From the NCBI GenBank assembly GCA_003963115.1, contig RXJQ01000040.1, positions 83,752 through 147,751 of the forward strand: DNA of 64,000 bases, read 5' to 3'. The DNA comes from Burkholderiales bacterium. GTDB taxonomy: Bacteria; Pseudomonadota; Gammaproteobacteria; Burkholderiales; Burkholderiaceae_C. A model generated the notes under the pieces. It searched no databases, was not told the origin of the DNA, and worked only from the letters and a program-made list of their open reading frames with translations. A program made the translations under genes and the position numbers. This document shows positions 23,860-32,898 of this stretch, in pieces; position 1 is the stretch's first letter; each line of letters begins with the position of its first letter.

Positions 23860-25101
23860 ATGCCGACCTTCTCACGCAGCCGACTGGCCCGGCTGGTCTC
23901 CACAAGCCTCGTGTTGATCGGCACCTCGGCGCAAGCCGCCGCACCGACCCCTGATCTGAACCAGCTCTTGCAGCCCATGCCCTTGAGCACGCCCGCGAGC
24001 CCCACTCCGGCGCCGCATGCCCTGAGCAATGACAGCCTGGGTGCCTACAGCTCGCCCGGTGCGCAGGCCCTCGGCGCCACGCCGCAAGGCACGCTGGTCA
24101 AGGCCTATGCCGTCAACCACATGCGGGCCAGCGAGCTGCTGGCCTTGCTGTCCGACCCGGCCATGCCCTTGCTACCGCGTGATCAGGCTGCCGTGGTGGT
24201 CGAGCCACGCAGCAACCTGCTGCTGGTGCGGGCCTCGCAGATCGAGCACCAGTTGATCGAGAACCTGATCAAGCGCGTGGACGTGCCTTCCAAGCAAGTG
24301 CTGGTCGAAGTCAAGATCGTCAGCGCCGATGAATATTTCGGCAAAAGCCTGGGTGCGCGATTTGGCGTCACGAGCTCGCACCTGCTCAACGGTGCCTCGC
24401 CCAGGCAGTCCGGCGTGCAGGTCGGTGGCTCGGTGGGCGACCTCAACCAGGTCGTGTCCACGGGCACCTCCGGCTTTCCCAATGCCGTTTCGTTGCCTGC
24501 AAGCAACTCTTTGACCCAGGCCGCTGTCAGCAGTCTGGCGCTGGGCTTCTACAAGCTGCCGGCCGGCATCAACATCGGTCTGGAGATCTCGGCACTTGAA
24601 GAAGCCGGCCACACCAAGATCCTCTCCAGCCCCAAACTGGTGCTCAGCAACCAGCGCCCCGGCCTCATTTCATCGGGCCAGCGCATCCCCTACTCGCGAC
24701 CCTCCATCGTGCAGGGCGTGAACACCACCGAGTTCGTGGATGTGAAGGTCTCTGTCTCGGTGACAGCCCTTGTGGCGCCTGACGGCAGCATCTCCATGGA
24801 CCTCACCTTGACCGACGACAGCGTAGGCTCGACCTCAACGGTCGGCCCCACCATCAACACCAACCAGGCCACCTCCAACGTGACCTTGCAGAGCGGGGAA
24901 ACCCTGTTGCTGGGCGGCTTCCAGAGCAGCAGCCAGGTCGAAGAGAAGAACCAGACACCGGTACTCGGCGACCTGCCGGTCGTGGGCAACCTGTTCAAGA
25001 ACCGCAGTCAGAACACGGTCAAGCGTGAATTGCTCTTCATCATCACACCCACGATCATTGAGACAGAACGCTTCGCAAGCCCCATCTCTACTGCACAATA
25101 G
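23860..25101 (+). CDS. Short secretin (PilQ/HofQ-like outer-membrane channel)
   Basis: From the ATG at 23860 the product is 413 residues with a signal peptide ending near TSAQAAA. A Pro-rich stretch is followed by one small N-type secretin domain (about 85-155, 'VKAYAVNHMRASELLALL'). The secretin domain then follows (about 160-405), ending with the family signature LGDLPVVGNLFKNRS and RELLFIITPTII. It lacks the AMIN domains of full PilQ (about 700 residues) and is the size of HofQ. It should form a multimeric outer-membrane pore. No pilus or type II assembly genes are adjacent; the upstream neighbour is the riboswitch-controlled secreted protein, 131 bases away with no terminator seen between. 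Confidence 0.85.
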   Translation: MPTFSRSRLARLVSTSLVLIGTSAQAAAPTPDLNQLLQPMPLSTPASPTPAPHALSNDSLGAYSSPGAQALGATPQGTLVKAYAVNHMRASELLALLSDPAMPLLPRDQAAVVVEPRSNLLLVRASQIEHQLIENLIKRVDVPSKQVLVEVKIVSADEYFGKSLGARFGVTSSHLLNGASPRQSGVQVGGSVGDLNQVVSTGTSGFPNAVSLPASNSLTQAAVSSLALGFYKLPAGINIGLEISALEEAGHTKILSSPKLVLSNQRPGLISSGQRIPYSRPSIVQGVNTTEFVDVKVSVSVTALVAPDGSISMDLTLTDDSVGSTSTVGPTINTNQATSNVTLQSGETLLLGGFQSSSQVEEKNQTPVLGDLPVVGNLFKNRSQNTVKRELLFIITPTIIETERFASPISTAQ

Positions 25102-25140
25102 CTTGCCCGACGATTGCGGGTGCAACTCGAACACCGACTT

Positions 25141-25494
25141 ATGAACAAGACCGATCTGATCCAGCACCTGGCTGACAAGCACACCCTGACCAAGGCAGAA
25201 GCCGGCCGTATCCTTGACACCCTGCTCGACGTGGTTGTGGCCAGCGTCAAGAAGGGCGATGCCGTGGTGATCCCCGGCTTCGGTTCTTTCAAGCAACACG
25301 CTCGCGCTGCCCGCAACGGCGTGAACCCCAGCACCGGCGCCAAGATCAAGATTGCCGCTGCCAAGCTGCCCAAGTTCACCCCTGGCGCCACCTTCAAGGC
25401 TGCCGTGGACCCCAAGAACGCCGCCAAGAAGGCCGCTGCCAAGCCCGCAGCCAAGAAGCCAGCCGCCAAGAAGGCCGCTGCCAAGAAGAAGTAA
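25141..25494 (+). CDS. HU-family DNA-binding protein with histone H1-like Lys/Ala tail
   Basis: From the ATG at 25141 the product is 117 residues. Residues 1-90 are an HU/IHF fold (MNKTDLIQHLADKH..., GFGSFKQHARAARNGVNP in the DNA-binding arm region). The last 30 or so are a tail of KKAAAK/PAAKK repeats like those of histone H1 and of the extended HU proteins of several bacteria. HU bends and compacts DNA; the tail adds sequence-independent binding. It probably has its own promoter in the 40 bases after the secretin gene. The stop is only six bases from the convergent desaturase-family gene. Confidence 0.9.
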   Translation: MNKTDLIQHLADKHTLTKAEAGRILDTLLDVVVASVKKGDAVVIPGFGSFKQHARAARNGVNPSTGAKIKIAAAKLPKFTPGATFKAAVDPKNAAKKAAAKPAAKKPAAKKAAAKKK

Positions 25495-25500
25495 TCCACT

Positions 25501-26394
25501 TCATGGCGCTCGATCGGGCAGAGGCTCAGGCATCGCCCGATCAGGGTAGCGCTCCCCCACCCAGTCCGGGTGCTTCCACAGGATGCGCAGGTCCTTGTGG
25601 TGCCACAGGTCGCGCCACATCGAGACACATTCCCCGAACACCAGATGCAAGGGGTTGAGTGAGCGCGGCTGGCGCATCGTGACGCCATAGCGGATCTTGC
25701 CCGCATCGCGCTCGGCCACGAAGCTGCCGAACAAGCGGTCCCAGATGATCAGGGTGCCGCCGAAGTTCGTGTCGATCTGCCTCGGGTTGCGGCCATGGTG
25801 TACGCGATGGTGTGAAGGCGTGTTGAACACGAACTCGAACCAGGCCGGCATGCGCCGTACCACCTCGGTGTGGATGAAGAACTGGTAGAAGAGGTTGATC
25901 TCCAGCGAGAGCACGGCGGCGTTCTTGTCAAAGCCGAGCAGGGCCATGGGCACGACGCCCAGCAGGATGAGGCCGCTGAGATCGAACATGGGCGTCTGGC
26001 GCAGGGCGGTCGACAGGTTGTAGCGCTGCGAGCTGTGGTGCACGGCGTGGGCCGTCCAGCCGTAGCGCACGCGGTGCATGAAGCGGTGCGTCCAGTAGAA
26101 GACGAAGTCCGTGAGGACGAACAGCAGCACGAAGCCCATCCAGCCCGATGGCGCCTGCCATTGCAGGCCGCGTGCCTGGACCCAGTCATAGACCCGCGTG
26201 ACGATCAGCGCGATGAACACCCCGTCCACCGACTTGTACATCAGGCCCGTGCCGATGTTGGCCAGGGTCTCGCGGGTGTCGTAGGCATCGGCACGCTGAT
26301 GCCGCGCAAGGTGGCGGCGTTCCAGCAGGATCAGCGCGACGAAGACGGAGCCCGCCAGCATCAGGAATAGCAGGGCATGCAGGATGTCGTTCAC
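25501..26394 (-). CDS. Sterol desaturase / fatty-acid hydroxylase family membrane di-iron enzyme
   Basis: The GTG at 26394 is preferred because GGAG lies seven bases before it, giving 297 residues. An ATG at 26457 would add 21 residues but has no ribosome-binding site. The protein has four or so transmembrane segments and the three His clusters of the family: HRFMH, HAVHH and HHRVHH. These hold two irons that activate oxygen to hydroxylate or desaturate a lipid. The substrate (sterol-like, hopanoid or fatty acyl) is not evident. It is divergent from an AraC-type regulator gene, and a perfect inverted repeat lies between them, so the regulator probably controls it. Confidence 0.88.
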   Translation of the reverse strand: MNDILHALLFLMLAGSVFVALILLERRHLARHQRADAYDTRETLANIGTGLMYKSVDGVFIALIVTRVYDWVQARGLQWQAPSGWMGFVLLFVLTDFVFYWTHRFMHRVRYGWTAHAVHHSSQRYNLSTALRQTPMFDLSGLILLGVVPMALLGFDKNAAVLSLEINLFYQFFIHTEVVRRMPAWFEFVFNTPSHHRVHHGRNPRQIDTNFGGTLIIWDRLFGSFVAERDAGKIRYGVTMRQPRSLNPLHLVFGECVSMWRDLWHHKDLRILWKHPDWVGERYPDRAMPEPLPDRAP

Positions 26395-26467
26395 GAAAAC
26401 GCTCCAGGGTTCGAGGATCAATGCCCTGCACTCTAGAAAAGGCTGCTTTGATAGCATCGACAATGCA

Positions 26468-26493
26468 TGTCATGTTTTTAACCATCCATGACA
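26468..26493. promoter_or_regulatory. Inverted repeat, candidate operator for the AraC regulator
   Basis: A perfect 7-bp inverted repeat, TGTCATG-N12-CATGACA, lies between the divergent desaturase-family gene and the AraC-type regulator gene, 26 bases before the regulator's ATG. The arm spacing places equivalent positions 19 bases apart, close to two helical turns, as expected for a dimeric regulator. Confidence 0.5.
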
Positions 26494-26518
26494 CCCCGCA
26501 TGACCCCCTGCTGAACCC

Positions 26519-27514
26519 ATGAATGCCCTGATCCGCGTCACTGGTGCCTGGACCCGTGTGCTGACGGACTGGCTCGACCGCATGCGCCTGCAAGCCCCGC
26601 AGTTGCGCGCGGCCGTGTCTGCCTATGCGCTTGACGACGTCGTGCCCTTGACCGACTGGGCCGCGCTGCTGCATGAGGCCGTCGCGCTCAAACCCGGTCT
26701 GCCGGCCCCGGGCCTGGATATCGGCGCGGCCGTGGCGCCGCACCATGTGGGCGTGCTGGGCTACCTGGTGATGGCCAGCGACAACCTCGGGCAGGCGCTG
26801 GCCGCCTACCAGCGCTACGAGCGCCTGTTCTATGGCGCCGATCTGGCCGAGTTGAAGGTCACCCCCTCGCAGGTGGAGATCAGCTGGGCACCCGGTGGCG
26901 GCAGCGCGCTGACCGACGAGGTGGCCATTGCCGCGCTGGTGTCCTTCATGCGCAAGCAGGTCAGCGACCCGCCCAACCCGGCGCGTGTGGACTTCGTGCA
27001 CGCGGCCACGAAGGCGCACAAGGCCGTGTTCGAACGCTTCTTCGGGTGCCCGGTGCGCTTTGGGCGGGCGCGCACGGCAGTGGCCATCCCGATGGACTTT
27101 CTCGCCATTCCCATGCCCAGACGCGAGCCCGCCTTGCACGCGCTGCTGGACAAGCAGGCCCAGGCCCTGCTCGATGCCTTGCCCGAGCCCAATGCCTTCG
27201 ACAAGGCCGTGCAGCAGCTGCTGGTGCGCCTGCTGCCCGAAGGCGAGGTCAATGTGGACAAGGTGGCGGCGGCATTGCACCAGTCCACGCGCACCCTGCA
27301 GCGCCGCCTGGCCGACAGCGGCATGACCTGGCAGCAACTGCTGGACCGCACCAGGGAACAGTTGGCGAAGCAGTACCTGCGCGATGCCGCCTTGTCGCTG
27401 GCCGAGATCGCCCTGCTGCTGGGCTACAGCGAGCAAAGCGCCTTCACGCGCTCCTTCAAGCGCTGGACCGGGGAGACACCTTTGTCCTTCCGGACACAAT
27501 CTGTTCATCATTGA
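26519..27514 (+). CDS. AraC-family transcriptional regulator (arabinose-binding-like N-domain)
   Basis: This 331-residue protein has an N-terminal domain of the Arabinose_bd type (PF12625 style, about 20-210) and a C-terminal double helix-turn-helix of AraC type (about 230-325). The second helix-turn-helix is clear: 'LSLAEIALLLGYSEQSAFTRSFKRWTG'. This N-domain is common in regulators of lipid or aromatic catabolism such as OruR/ArgR relatives. Divergence from the desaturase-family gene, with an inverted repeat between, suggests it regulates that gene and itself. The effector is unknown. Confidence 0.9.
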   Translation: MNALIRVTGAWTRVLTDWLDRMRLQAPQLRAAVSAYALDDVVPLTDWAALLHEAVALKPGLPAPGLDIGAAVAPHHVGVLGYLVMASDNLGQALAAYQRYERLFYGADLAELKVTPSQVEISWAPGGGSALTDEVAIAALVSFMRKQVSDPPNPARVDFVHAATKAHKAVFERFFGCPVRFGRARTAVAIPMDFLAIPMPRREPALHALLDKQAQALLDALPEPNAFDKAVQQLLVRLLPEGEVNVDKVAAALHQSTRTLQRRLADSGMTWQQLLDRTREQLAKQYLRDAALSLAEIALLLGYSEQSAFTRSFKRWTGETPLSFRTQSVHH

Positions 27515-27564
27515 AGGCTAAGACGAGGCGACAATGGGAGGTTGCGTTTTCTTTCCTGAGATCC

Positions 27565-28398
27565 ATGTCCTCGAACAACCCGGCGCCCGCAGAGCAAGCC
27601 GCTGACTCCTCATCCACGCCTGAAGCCGTCACCCCCGTGGCCGGCCCGCCTGCCGCGCAGGTGCCGTCGGCCGACAAGTCAGTGGAAACGTCAGCTCAGT
27701 CGCCTGCCGCCACGGCCGCCCGCCTGGCCGAGCTGTTTCCTGCCCTGTTTAAGGGGCAGCCCAAGCCCTTGAAGCTGCGCATCCAGGTGGACATCCAGGA
27801 GCGTGCACCCGGCGAGTTCAGCAAGCAGACGCTGTCGGCTTTCTTTCGCCGCTACACCGGGGCCACGTCCTACCTGATCGCCGTCTCCAAGGGCACACAG
27901 CGCTTCGACCTGGATGGCCAGCCCGCGGGCGAGCTGACCGAGGAGCACCGCAAGGTCGCGTCCGACGAACTGACGCGCCGCCGTGCCAACGCCAATGCCA
28001 AGCGCGAGCAGGAGCAGACCGAGCGCCGCCAGCGCGCCTCGCTGCTGCGCGATTTCGAGATCACCAAGCTGACCACGGCCAATTTCTGTGCGCTCAAGGG
28101 CATCGCGCCCGAGTCGCTCGACGGGCTGCTGGCCCAGGCCCGCGCCGAGGCCCTGGAAGATGCGCAGCGGCCGCGACATCCGGAGCAGCGCCATGGGCGC
28201 GGTGGCGAACGTGGCCCGCGTCGCGATGGGCAACAAGGTCCAAGTGGCGGCCGCGAAGGGGAGCAGCCCCGTCATGGGCGCCGCGCCGATGGCCATCCAC
28301 AGCAAGCACGACGCGGGCCGCAGCGTCCAGAAGGGCCTGGCGAAAGCCGCCGCGACAGTCCGCGCGAAAGCGCGGGCCGTCCCCCACGTCGTCCTTGA
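27565..28398 (+). CDS. ProQ/FinO-domain RNA chaperone
   Basis: The ATG at 27565 begins a 277-residue protein. An Ala/Pro-rich disordered N-terminus (1-50) is followed by a ProQ/FINO domain (about 50-160) containing 'LFPALFKGQPKPLKLRI' and 'FFRRYTGATSYLIAV', the family's RNA-binding face. A charged coiled-coil and a long Arg/Gly/Gln/Pro-rich tail (about 200-277) come last. ProQ proteins bind structured 3' ends and small RNAs and act in post-transcriptional control. The long basic tail is typical of Burkholderiales members. It is followed after 16 bases by a small membrane protein gene. Confidence 0.9.
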   Translation: MSSNNPAPAEQAADSSSTPEAVTPVAGPPAAQVPSADKSVETSAQSPAATAARLAELFPALFKGQPKPLKLRIQVDIQERAPGEFSKQTLSAFFRRYTGATSYLIAVSKGTQRFDLDGQPAGELTEEHRKVASDELTRRRANANAKREQEQTERRQRASLLRDFEITKLTTANFCALKGIAPESLDGLLAQARAEALEDAQRPRHPEQRHGRGGERGPRRDGQQGPSGGREGEQPRHGRRADGHPQQARRGPQRPEGPGESRRDSPRESAGRPPRRP

Positions 28399-28414
28399 TT
28401 GACAGGCCAGCGCC

Positions 28415-28846
28415 ATGGCACTGACGGTCGAGTCGTACCTGTGGGAGCACTGGCGCTTCAATTCCGAGCAGCGCCTGAAGGCCTTCAACTTCTTCGTGGC
28501 CTTCGCCATCTTCGTGGATGGCATGGCTTTCACGGCGCTGGACAAGCACGCCCACCCCTTGATCCTGCTGTTCATGGGAGGTCTGGCCAGCTTGCTGGCC
28601 TGTGTGTTTGCGATCGCCGACTGGCGTAGCCGCCATCTCTTGCGTTTGAGCAAGCGTGGCCTCAAGACTTTCGAGCAGAACCTGCCGCCCGATTGCCGGC
28701 CGCTCATGCTCGACGAAATCAGCCGGCACAGCTGGGTGCGCTTCACCGTGGCCTTCAACATGCTGTTCGCCTTGCAATGCCTGTTTGGCATGCTGGTGAC
28801 GGGCTTTGGCATCTACCTGGCCTGGCGCGGCGTGCTGAACTGGTGA
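28415..28846 (+). CDS. Small inner-membrane protein, function unknown
   Basis: This 143-residue protein begins 'MALTVESYLWEHWRFNSEQRLKAFNFF', with a soluble amphipathic N-terminus. It has two hydrophobic segments at about 25-42 and 47-67 and a third near the C-terminus (about 110-138, FALQCLFGMLVTGFGIYLAW). The WEHW...NSEQRLKAFNFF opening resembles small octameric membrane proteins of the RipA type, but I cannot confirm that. It lies between the ProQ-type gene (16 bases upstream) and a methyltransferase gene whose start overlaps its end region, so the three may form one transcript. Confidence 0.6.
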   Translation: MALTVESYLWEHWRFNSEQRLKAFNFFVAFAIFVDGMAFTALDKHAHPLILLFMGGLASLLACVFAIADWRSRHLLRLSKRGLKTFEQNLPPDCRPLMLDEISRHSWVRFTVAFNMLFALQCLFGMLVTGFGIYLAWRGVLNW

Positions 28847-28859
28847 GGTGATTTGTTCC

Positions 28860-30122
28860 GTGTCTTCGTCTTCTCCTGAATCGGCCCCATCTGTGGCCCG
28901 CTTCATCGAGCGTGTCGCGCAGAGCCTGAGCGAAGGCCGCTGCGAGCGCCTGATGCTCACCAACTACCACGGTGAGGAGGCCTGCCTGCAAAAGGTGCTG
29001 GGCCGCCCCATCGTGTTGCGCGAGCAGCCTTGCCTGAGCCTGGTGTGGCGCTACGACACGCGCGACGTCACCCAGAACCTGCCGCACGAAGAGGCCCTCG
29101 CGGCCCTGTCCAGCCGGCTGGGGATGGAAGGCTTTCGCAACGCGCATCTCTACACGCCCACCGAAGAGTTGCAACTGGCCTTCAGCAAGAAGGGAAAGGC
29201 CAGCCTGCGTGTGGGCAAGATCGCCAATGGCGCCATTGGTGCGGATGTGAACGCGTCAGACGAGGCGGCATCCCAGGCTGACAGCGCAGCTTCCAGCGCG
29301 CACAACCGCGACAAGCACCGCTTTCTGGAACTCTCGCGCCCCTTCCTGCGCGAGCTGGGCGTGGCCGATGCGCAAGGCTATCTGATCCCGGCCATGTCGC
29401 GCAAGTGGAAGCAGATCAACAAGTTCGTCGAGGTTTTCTCGCATGCCTTGCAGCGCTCGCCGCTGGCCGAGCAACAGCAGATCCATGTGGTGGACTTCGG
29501 CTCGGGCAAAGGCTATCTGACCTTCGCCATCCACGACTGGCTGCGCCACACCCTGGGCCGTGATGCCCGCGTGACGGGTGTCGAGCTGCGTGACGATCTG
29601 GTCAAGCTGTGCCAGCGGGTGATCGGCAAGCTCCAGCTCGAAGGCATGGACTACGAGCAAGGCGATGTGCGGCACTACCACCCGGCCGCGCTGAACGTGA
29701 TGATCGCCCTGCATGCGTGCGACGTGGCCACCGACTACGCCATCCACCTGGGCATCCGCGCTGGCGCCGAGATCATCATGTGCTCGCCCTGCTGCCACAA
29801 GCAGATCCGCCCGCAGCTGCTGAGCCCGCACCCCTTGAGGCCGATCCTGCAGCACGGCATCCACCTGGGCCAGGAAGCAGAGATGCTGACCGATGGCCTG
29901 CGTGCCCTCTTGCTCGACGCTGCGGGCTACGAAACCCAGGTCTTCGAGTTCATCTCGCTGGAGCACACCAACAAAAACAAGATGATCCTGGCGGTCAAGC
30001 GGGCCAAGCCCAAGTCCCCCGATGAGGTCATCAACCAGATCAAGGACATCAAGGCTTTCTACGGCATCCACGAGCACTGTCTGGAAGGCCTGCTCAAGGC
30101 CGATGGGTTGTTGCCGGCCTGA
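28860..30122 (+). CDS. SAM-dependent methyltransferase (Methyltransf_32/PF13679 type)
   Basis: A GTG at 28860 has GAGGTG nine bases upstream and gives about 420 residues; a GTG at 28848 is an alternative. The C-terminal half carries motif I, VVDFGSGKGYLTF, an acidic end of strand 2 (GVELRDDL) and 'ALHACDVATD' followed by 'CSPCCHKQIRPQL'. This is the pattern of the PF13679 methyltransferase family that includes GSTCD-like and rRNA-methyltransferase-like proteins. The N-terminal 150 residues are a separate domain. Substrate unknown; the Cys pair may bind metal or take part in catalysis. Confidence 0.8.
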   Translation: MSSSSPESAPSVARFIERVAQSLSEGRCERLMLTNYHGEEACLQKVLGRPIVLREQPCLSLVWRYDTRDVTQNLPHEEALAALSSRLGMEGFRNAHLYTPTEELQLAFSKKGKASLRVGKIANGAIGADVNASDEAASQADSAASSAHNRDKHRFLELSRPFLRELGVADAQGYLIPAMSRKWKQINKFVEVFSHALQRSPLAEQQQIHVVDFGSGKGYLTFAIHDWLRHTLGRDARVTGVELRDDLVKLCQRVIGKLQLEGMDYEQGDVRHYHPAALNVMIALHACDVATDYAIHLGIRAGAEIIMCSPCCHKQIRPQLLSPHPLRPILQHGIHLGQEAEMLTDGLRALLLDAAGYETQVFEFISLEHTNKNKMILAVKRAKPKSPDEVINQIKDIKAFYGIHEHCLEGLLKADGLLPA

Positions 30123-30152
30123 GTCCTTGTTGCGCCGATGTTGTGGTGTCGA

Positions 30153-32882
30153 TCAAGTCGGCAAGCCCTGCATGCAGACCTGCCACAGCTTCTGGGGATA
30201 GCCGGGCATGCCATCGGCGGTGAACACGCGCTGACCGATGCGCAGGCCCAACTGGCGATAGCTTTCCCACTGGGCCTCGTCGAAGAACTGGTCCATTGTC
30301 GTCTCTTGCGGGAAGCTGTCGTGCGTGTCGTGGTACTGCTCGATGTCCACGCTGACGTGCGCCAGCAAGCTCGGCTTGATGAGGATGATGCGGGCGAACA
30401 GCTCATCGGGCTGCACGCCACGGTCCACGCTGCGATCCGTGCCGACCACATCGAGCATGACGGCACAGCGGCCGTTGCGATCGGGCAGCGTGCCGTCCGC
30501 GCGGCGCTTGAAGTCCTCGGGGCGCGCAAAGACCTGCTTGAGCAGGGCAGCGTCATGGGCATGCGGGTGCGTGCGGATCTCCAGGCCATGGTCGATGCGC
30601 ACCAGCCGTGTCAGGTTGGCCAGGTCTTCGAATTGGTAGTCGGGGTCGCAGCCGCAGTCGCACACCACGATCAGGCGCACCTGGCGGGGGCGGTCTGTGC
30701 GCAGCAGTTCGTACACCGCCGTGTTCTCGAAGTGGCCGCCGTCCGACAGGTATTGGTAGGGCTTGTGTGGTCCATAGAAGCGGCCTGTGAATTCATCGAA
30801 CAGGTAGGCCTGCGTCATGAAGCTGCGGCGCCAGAAACCATCCTGGGTCGCCGAGACGGTCGAGGGGCTCTTCCACCAGCGGCCCAGTCGCATATTCGCA
30901 AAACCCATGGCCAGCGAGGTGCCCAGATTGGTGTCGCGGCCCAGGCCCGTTGAAAAAGCCGCGCCCGACACACCCAGCCATTCGCCAAAGGACAACTCGT
31001 AGGATAGCTCGGACTCTTCGCCGTCCTTGCCCAGTGCGTAGGCCTGCTGATCGAGGTAGACCCCGCCTGGCGCGATCACCATGGGCTTGCCCTTGCGATC
31101 GCGCTGTACCAGCTGTTCGCCCGGGCTCACGCTCTGGTTGACGCAGACGTTCACGTAGTGGATGGGGGCCAAGGGGTTGCGATGGACCTCGGTGTTGCTC
31201 AGGCTGTCGCCCTGTATCGGTTCGGCCACATCGCGTGCTTCATGGCCGGCATCGGGCGAAAAGCGCGCATGGTTGGTCGCACCCAGATAGGCCCGCGCGA
31301 TGCGCGAGCTGTAGAGGCCTTGCAGGGTCGAGAGGTTGAGAAAGCCTGGAAAGCGCCCCACCACCAGTGCCATCAAGATGAACAGAAAGCCGGCGCCTGA
31401 GGCGTAGATCAGGGCCCGCTGTGACAGGCCCTTGTCCCACAGCACATTGAGATCGGCTTGGCCATGTGGCCAGACGGCCTTGAGCAGCGCGACTTCAAGC
31501 AAGACGCTCAGACCCAGCCACAACAACACGCCGGCCGCACCGGTCAACAAGGGCAAGGGCAGCTTCTTGAGCGCGCCTTCCTTCTTCTCGTTGCCCAACT
31601 GTTGAACGGCCAGTTGCAGCAACCACACGAGCCCGGCCAGCAGGGCCGAGGCCAGGGCCGCGTGCTTGTATGACAGCCACAGCCAGGCCGTCTGAGCCAG
31701 GGTCTCGACCGTGGCCAGCACAGCCAGGGCCAGCGTGATGGACAGCGCGTTGCGCAGCCAGCGGGTCAGCATCACGCGCTGCAAGGTGATCGAGCCTTGC
31801 GGCGATGCGCGCGTGCGCCAGGTGGCCAGCATGTACCAGGGCAGGGACAGCCAGGTGACCAGGCTCATGCCACCCACCACGACCGCCAGCTCCGGTCGTT
31901 CGCCCATGTGAACGATCACCATGGCCAAGCCACCCAGCACTGTCGCGAGCACCAGCCCCAGCAAGGAGGCCCAGCTCCAGTATTGAGGTGGCTCGGCCAG
32001 GTGATCGTGCAGGCTGTGGCTGCCGAACTGGCCGCGGTTGCTCATGCGGTTGAGCTGGTGCACGATCCGCTGAACGCCACGTCGCCCCGGTGTAGGGTGG
32101 GAGAACCAGAAGGCGATGCCTTGTGGCACGGCGGCCAGCAGCATCACCAGGCCACACAGGAGCCAGCTGGGGCTCCACCAGATCAGCGTGTCGCTGCCCT
32201 GCACCTGGTTGAGCAACTGAACTTCCAGGTCGTTGTAGTGCAGGCAGACGGTCGCGAGCAACCAGCGCACGAACTGCAGCGAGGCCAGCAGCACCAGCAG
32301 GGCCGACGCCACCACGTATTGCGTGGCCAGCCAGTTGCGCACGGCGATGGTGAGGCCATAGAGCAGGTCGCCCGTTCCACCAGGGGCCATGTAGCGGCCG
32401 TTGTCGCGCAACCAGGCCAGGGCCGTGCGGCCGGGGTGCTTGGGGTCGTAGTTGCTCTCGCGGTGGATGCGGCCGGGCGGCTCTTCCTGCAAGGCCTCGT
32501 AGGCGCGCTTGGTGGTTTCCAGCGCGGTTTCATACTGCTTGCCCGAGAGCCGGCCACGCACGAACAGGCTGCTGAAAAAGCCGCCGATGTAGCCGCCACC
32601 GCTGACGGTGCTGAGGTAATCGAACTGGCCCAGAAGAGGCCAGCGTGGGTGATCGGGCACGGGCGGGGCCGGGTTCTCGGTCTTGGCCAGGGCCTGCAGC
32701 ACACCCAGGCAGAAGGTGGCGCTGCGGATGCCGCCGCCTGATAGCGCCAGGGCCCACTGGGCATGGTCACCGGCGGGCTGTTCCGATGCCGGGCGTGCAA
32801 TGCCCAGTGCCGCGCGTCGGGCGCGTGCCCGGCTGACTTCGTCATCCGCACTGGGTGCCTGGGGTTCATGGGGACTGCTCAT
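30153..32882 (-). CDS. Patatin-like phospholipase with an inserted multi-pass membrane region
   Basis: The 909-residue protein has split patatin catalytic parts. Near the N-terminus are the oxyanion loop GGGIRS and the nucleophile Ser in STVSGGGYIGG. The catalytic Asp (DGG, in LSDGGHFENTAVYEL) lies over 550 residues later. Between them are about seven to nine hydrophobic segments (about 185-530). So a Ser-Asp lipid hydrolase is built around a membrane domain. The likely activity is acyl-ester hydrolysis of membrane lipids, but the substrate is unknown. It is the last gene of a seven-gene operon, 16 bases after the DUF6916-like gene. Confidence 0.85.
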   Translation of the reverse strand: MSSPHEPQAPSADDEVSRARARRAALGIARPASEQPAGDHAQWALALSGGGIRSATFCLGVLQALAKTENPAPPVPDHPRWPLLGQFDYLSTVSGGGYIGGFFSSLFVRGRLSGKQYETALETTKRAYEALQEEPPGRIHRESNYDPKHPGRTALAWLRDNGRYMAPGGTGDLLYGLTIAVRNWLATQYVVASALLVLLASLQFVRWLLATVCLHYNDLEVQLLNQVQGSDTLIWWSPSWLLCGLVMLLAAVPQGIAFWFSHPTPGRRGVQRIVHQLNRMSNRGQFGSHSLHDHLAEPPQYWSWASLLGLVLATVLGGLAMVIVHMGERPELAVVVGGMSLVTWLSLPWYMLATWRTRASPQGSITLQRVMLTRWLRNALSITLALAVLATVETLAQTAWLWLSYKHAALASALLAGLVWLLQLAVQQLGNEKKEGALKKLPLPLLTGAAGVLLWLGLSVLLEVALLKAVWPHGQADLNVLWDKGLSQRALIYASGAGFLFILMALVVGRFPGFLNLSTLQGLYSSRIARAYLGATNHARFSPDAGHEARDVAEPIQGDSLSNTEVHRNPLAPIHYVNVCVNQSVSPGEQLVQRDRKGKPMVIAPGGVYLDQQAYALGKDGEESELSYELSFGEWLGVSGAAFSTGLGRDTNLGTSLAMGFANMRLGRWWKSPSTVSATQDGFWRRSFMTQAYLFDEFTGRFYGPHKPYQYLSDGGHFENTAVYELLRTDRPRQVRLIVVCDCGCDPDYQFEDLANLTRLVRIDHGLEIRTHPHAHDAALLKQVFARPEDFKRRADGTLPDRNGRCAVMLDVVGTDRSVDRGVQPDELFARIILIKPSLLAHVSVDIEQYHDTHDSFPQETTMDQFFDEAQWESYRQLGLRIGQRVFTADGMPGYPQKLWQVCMQGLPT

Positions 32883-32898
32883 GTGGCGCCCCCTGGCT

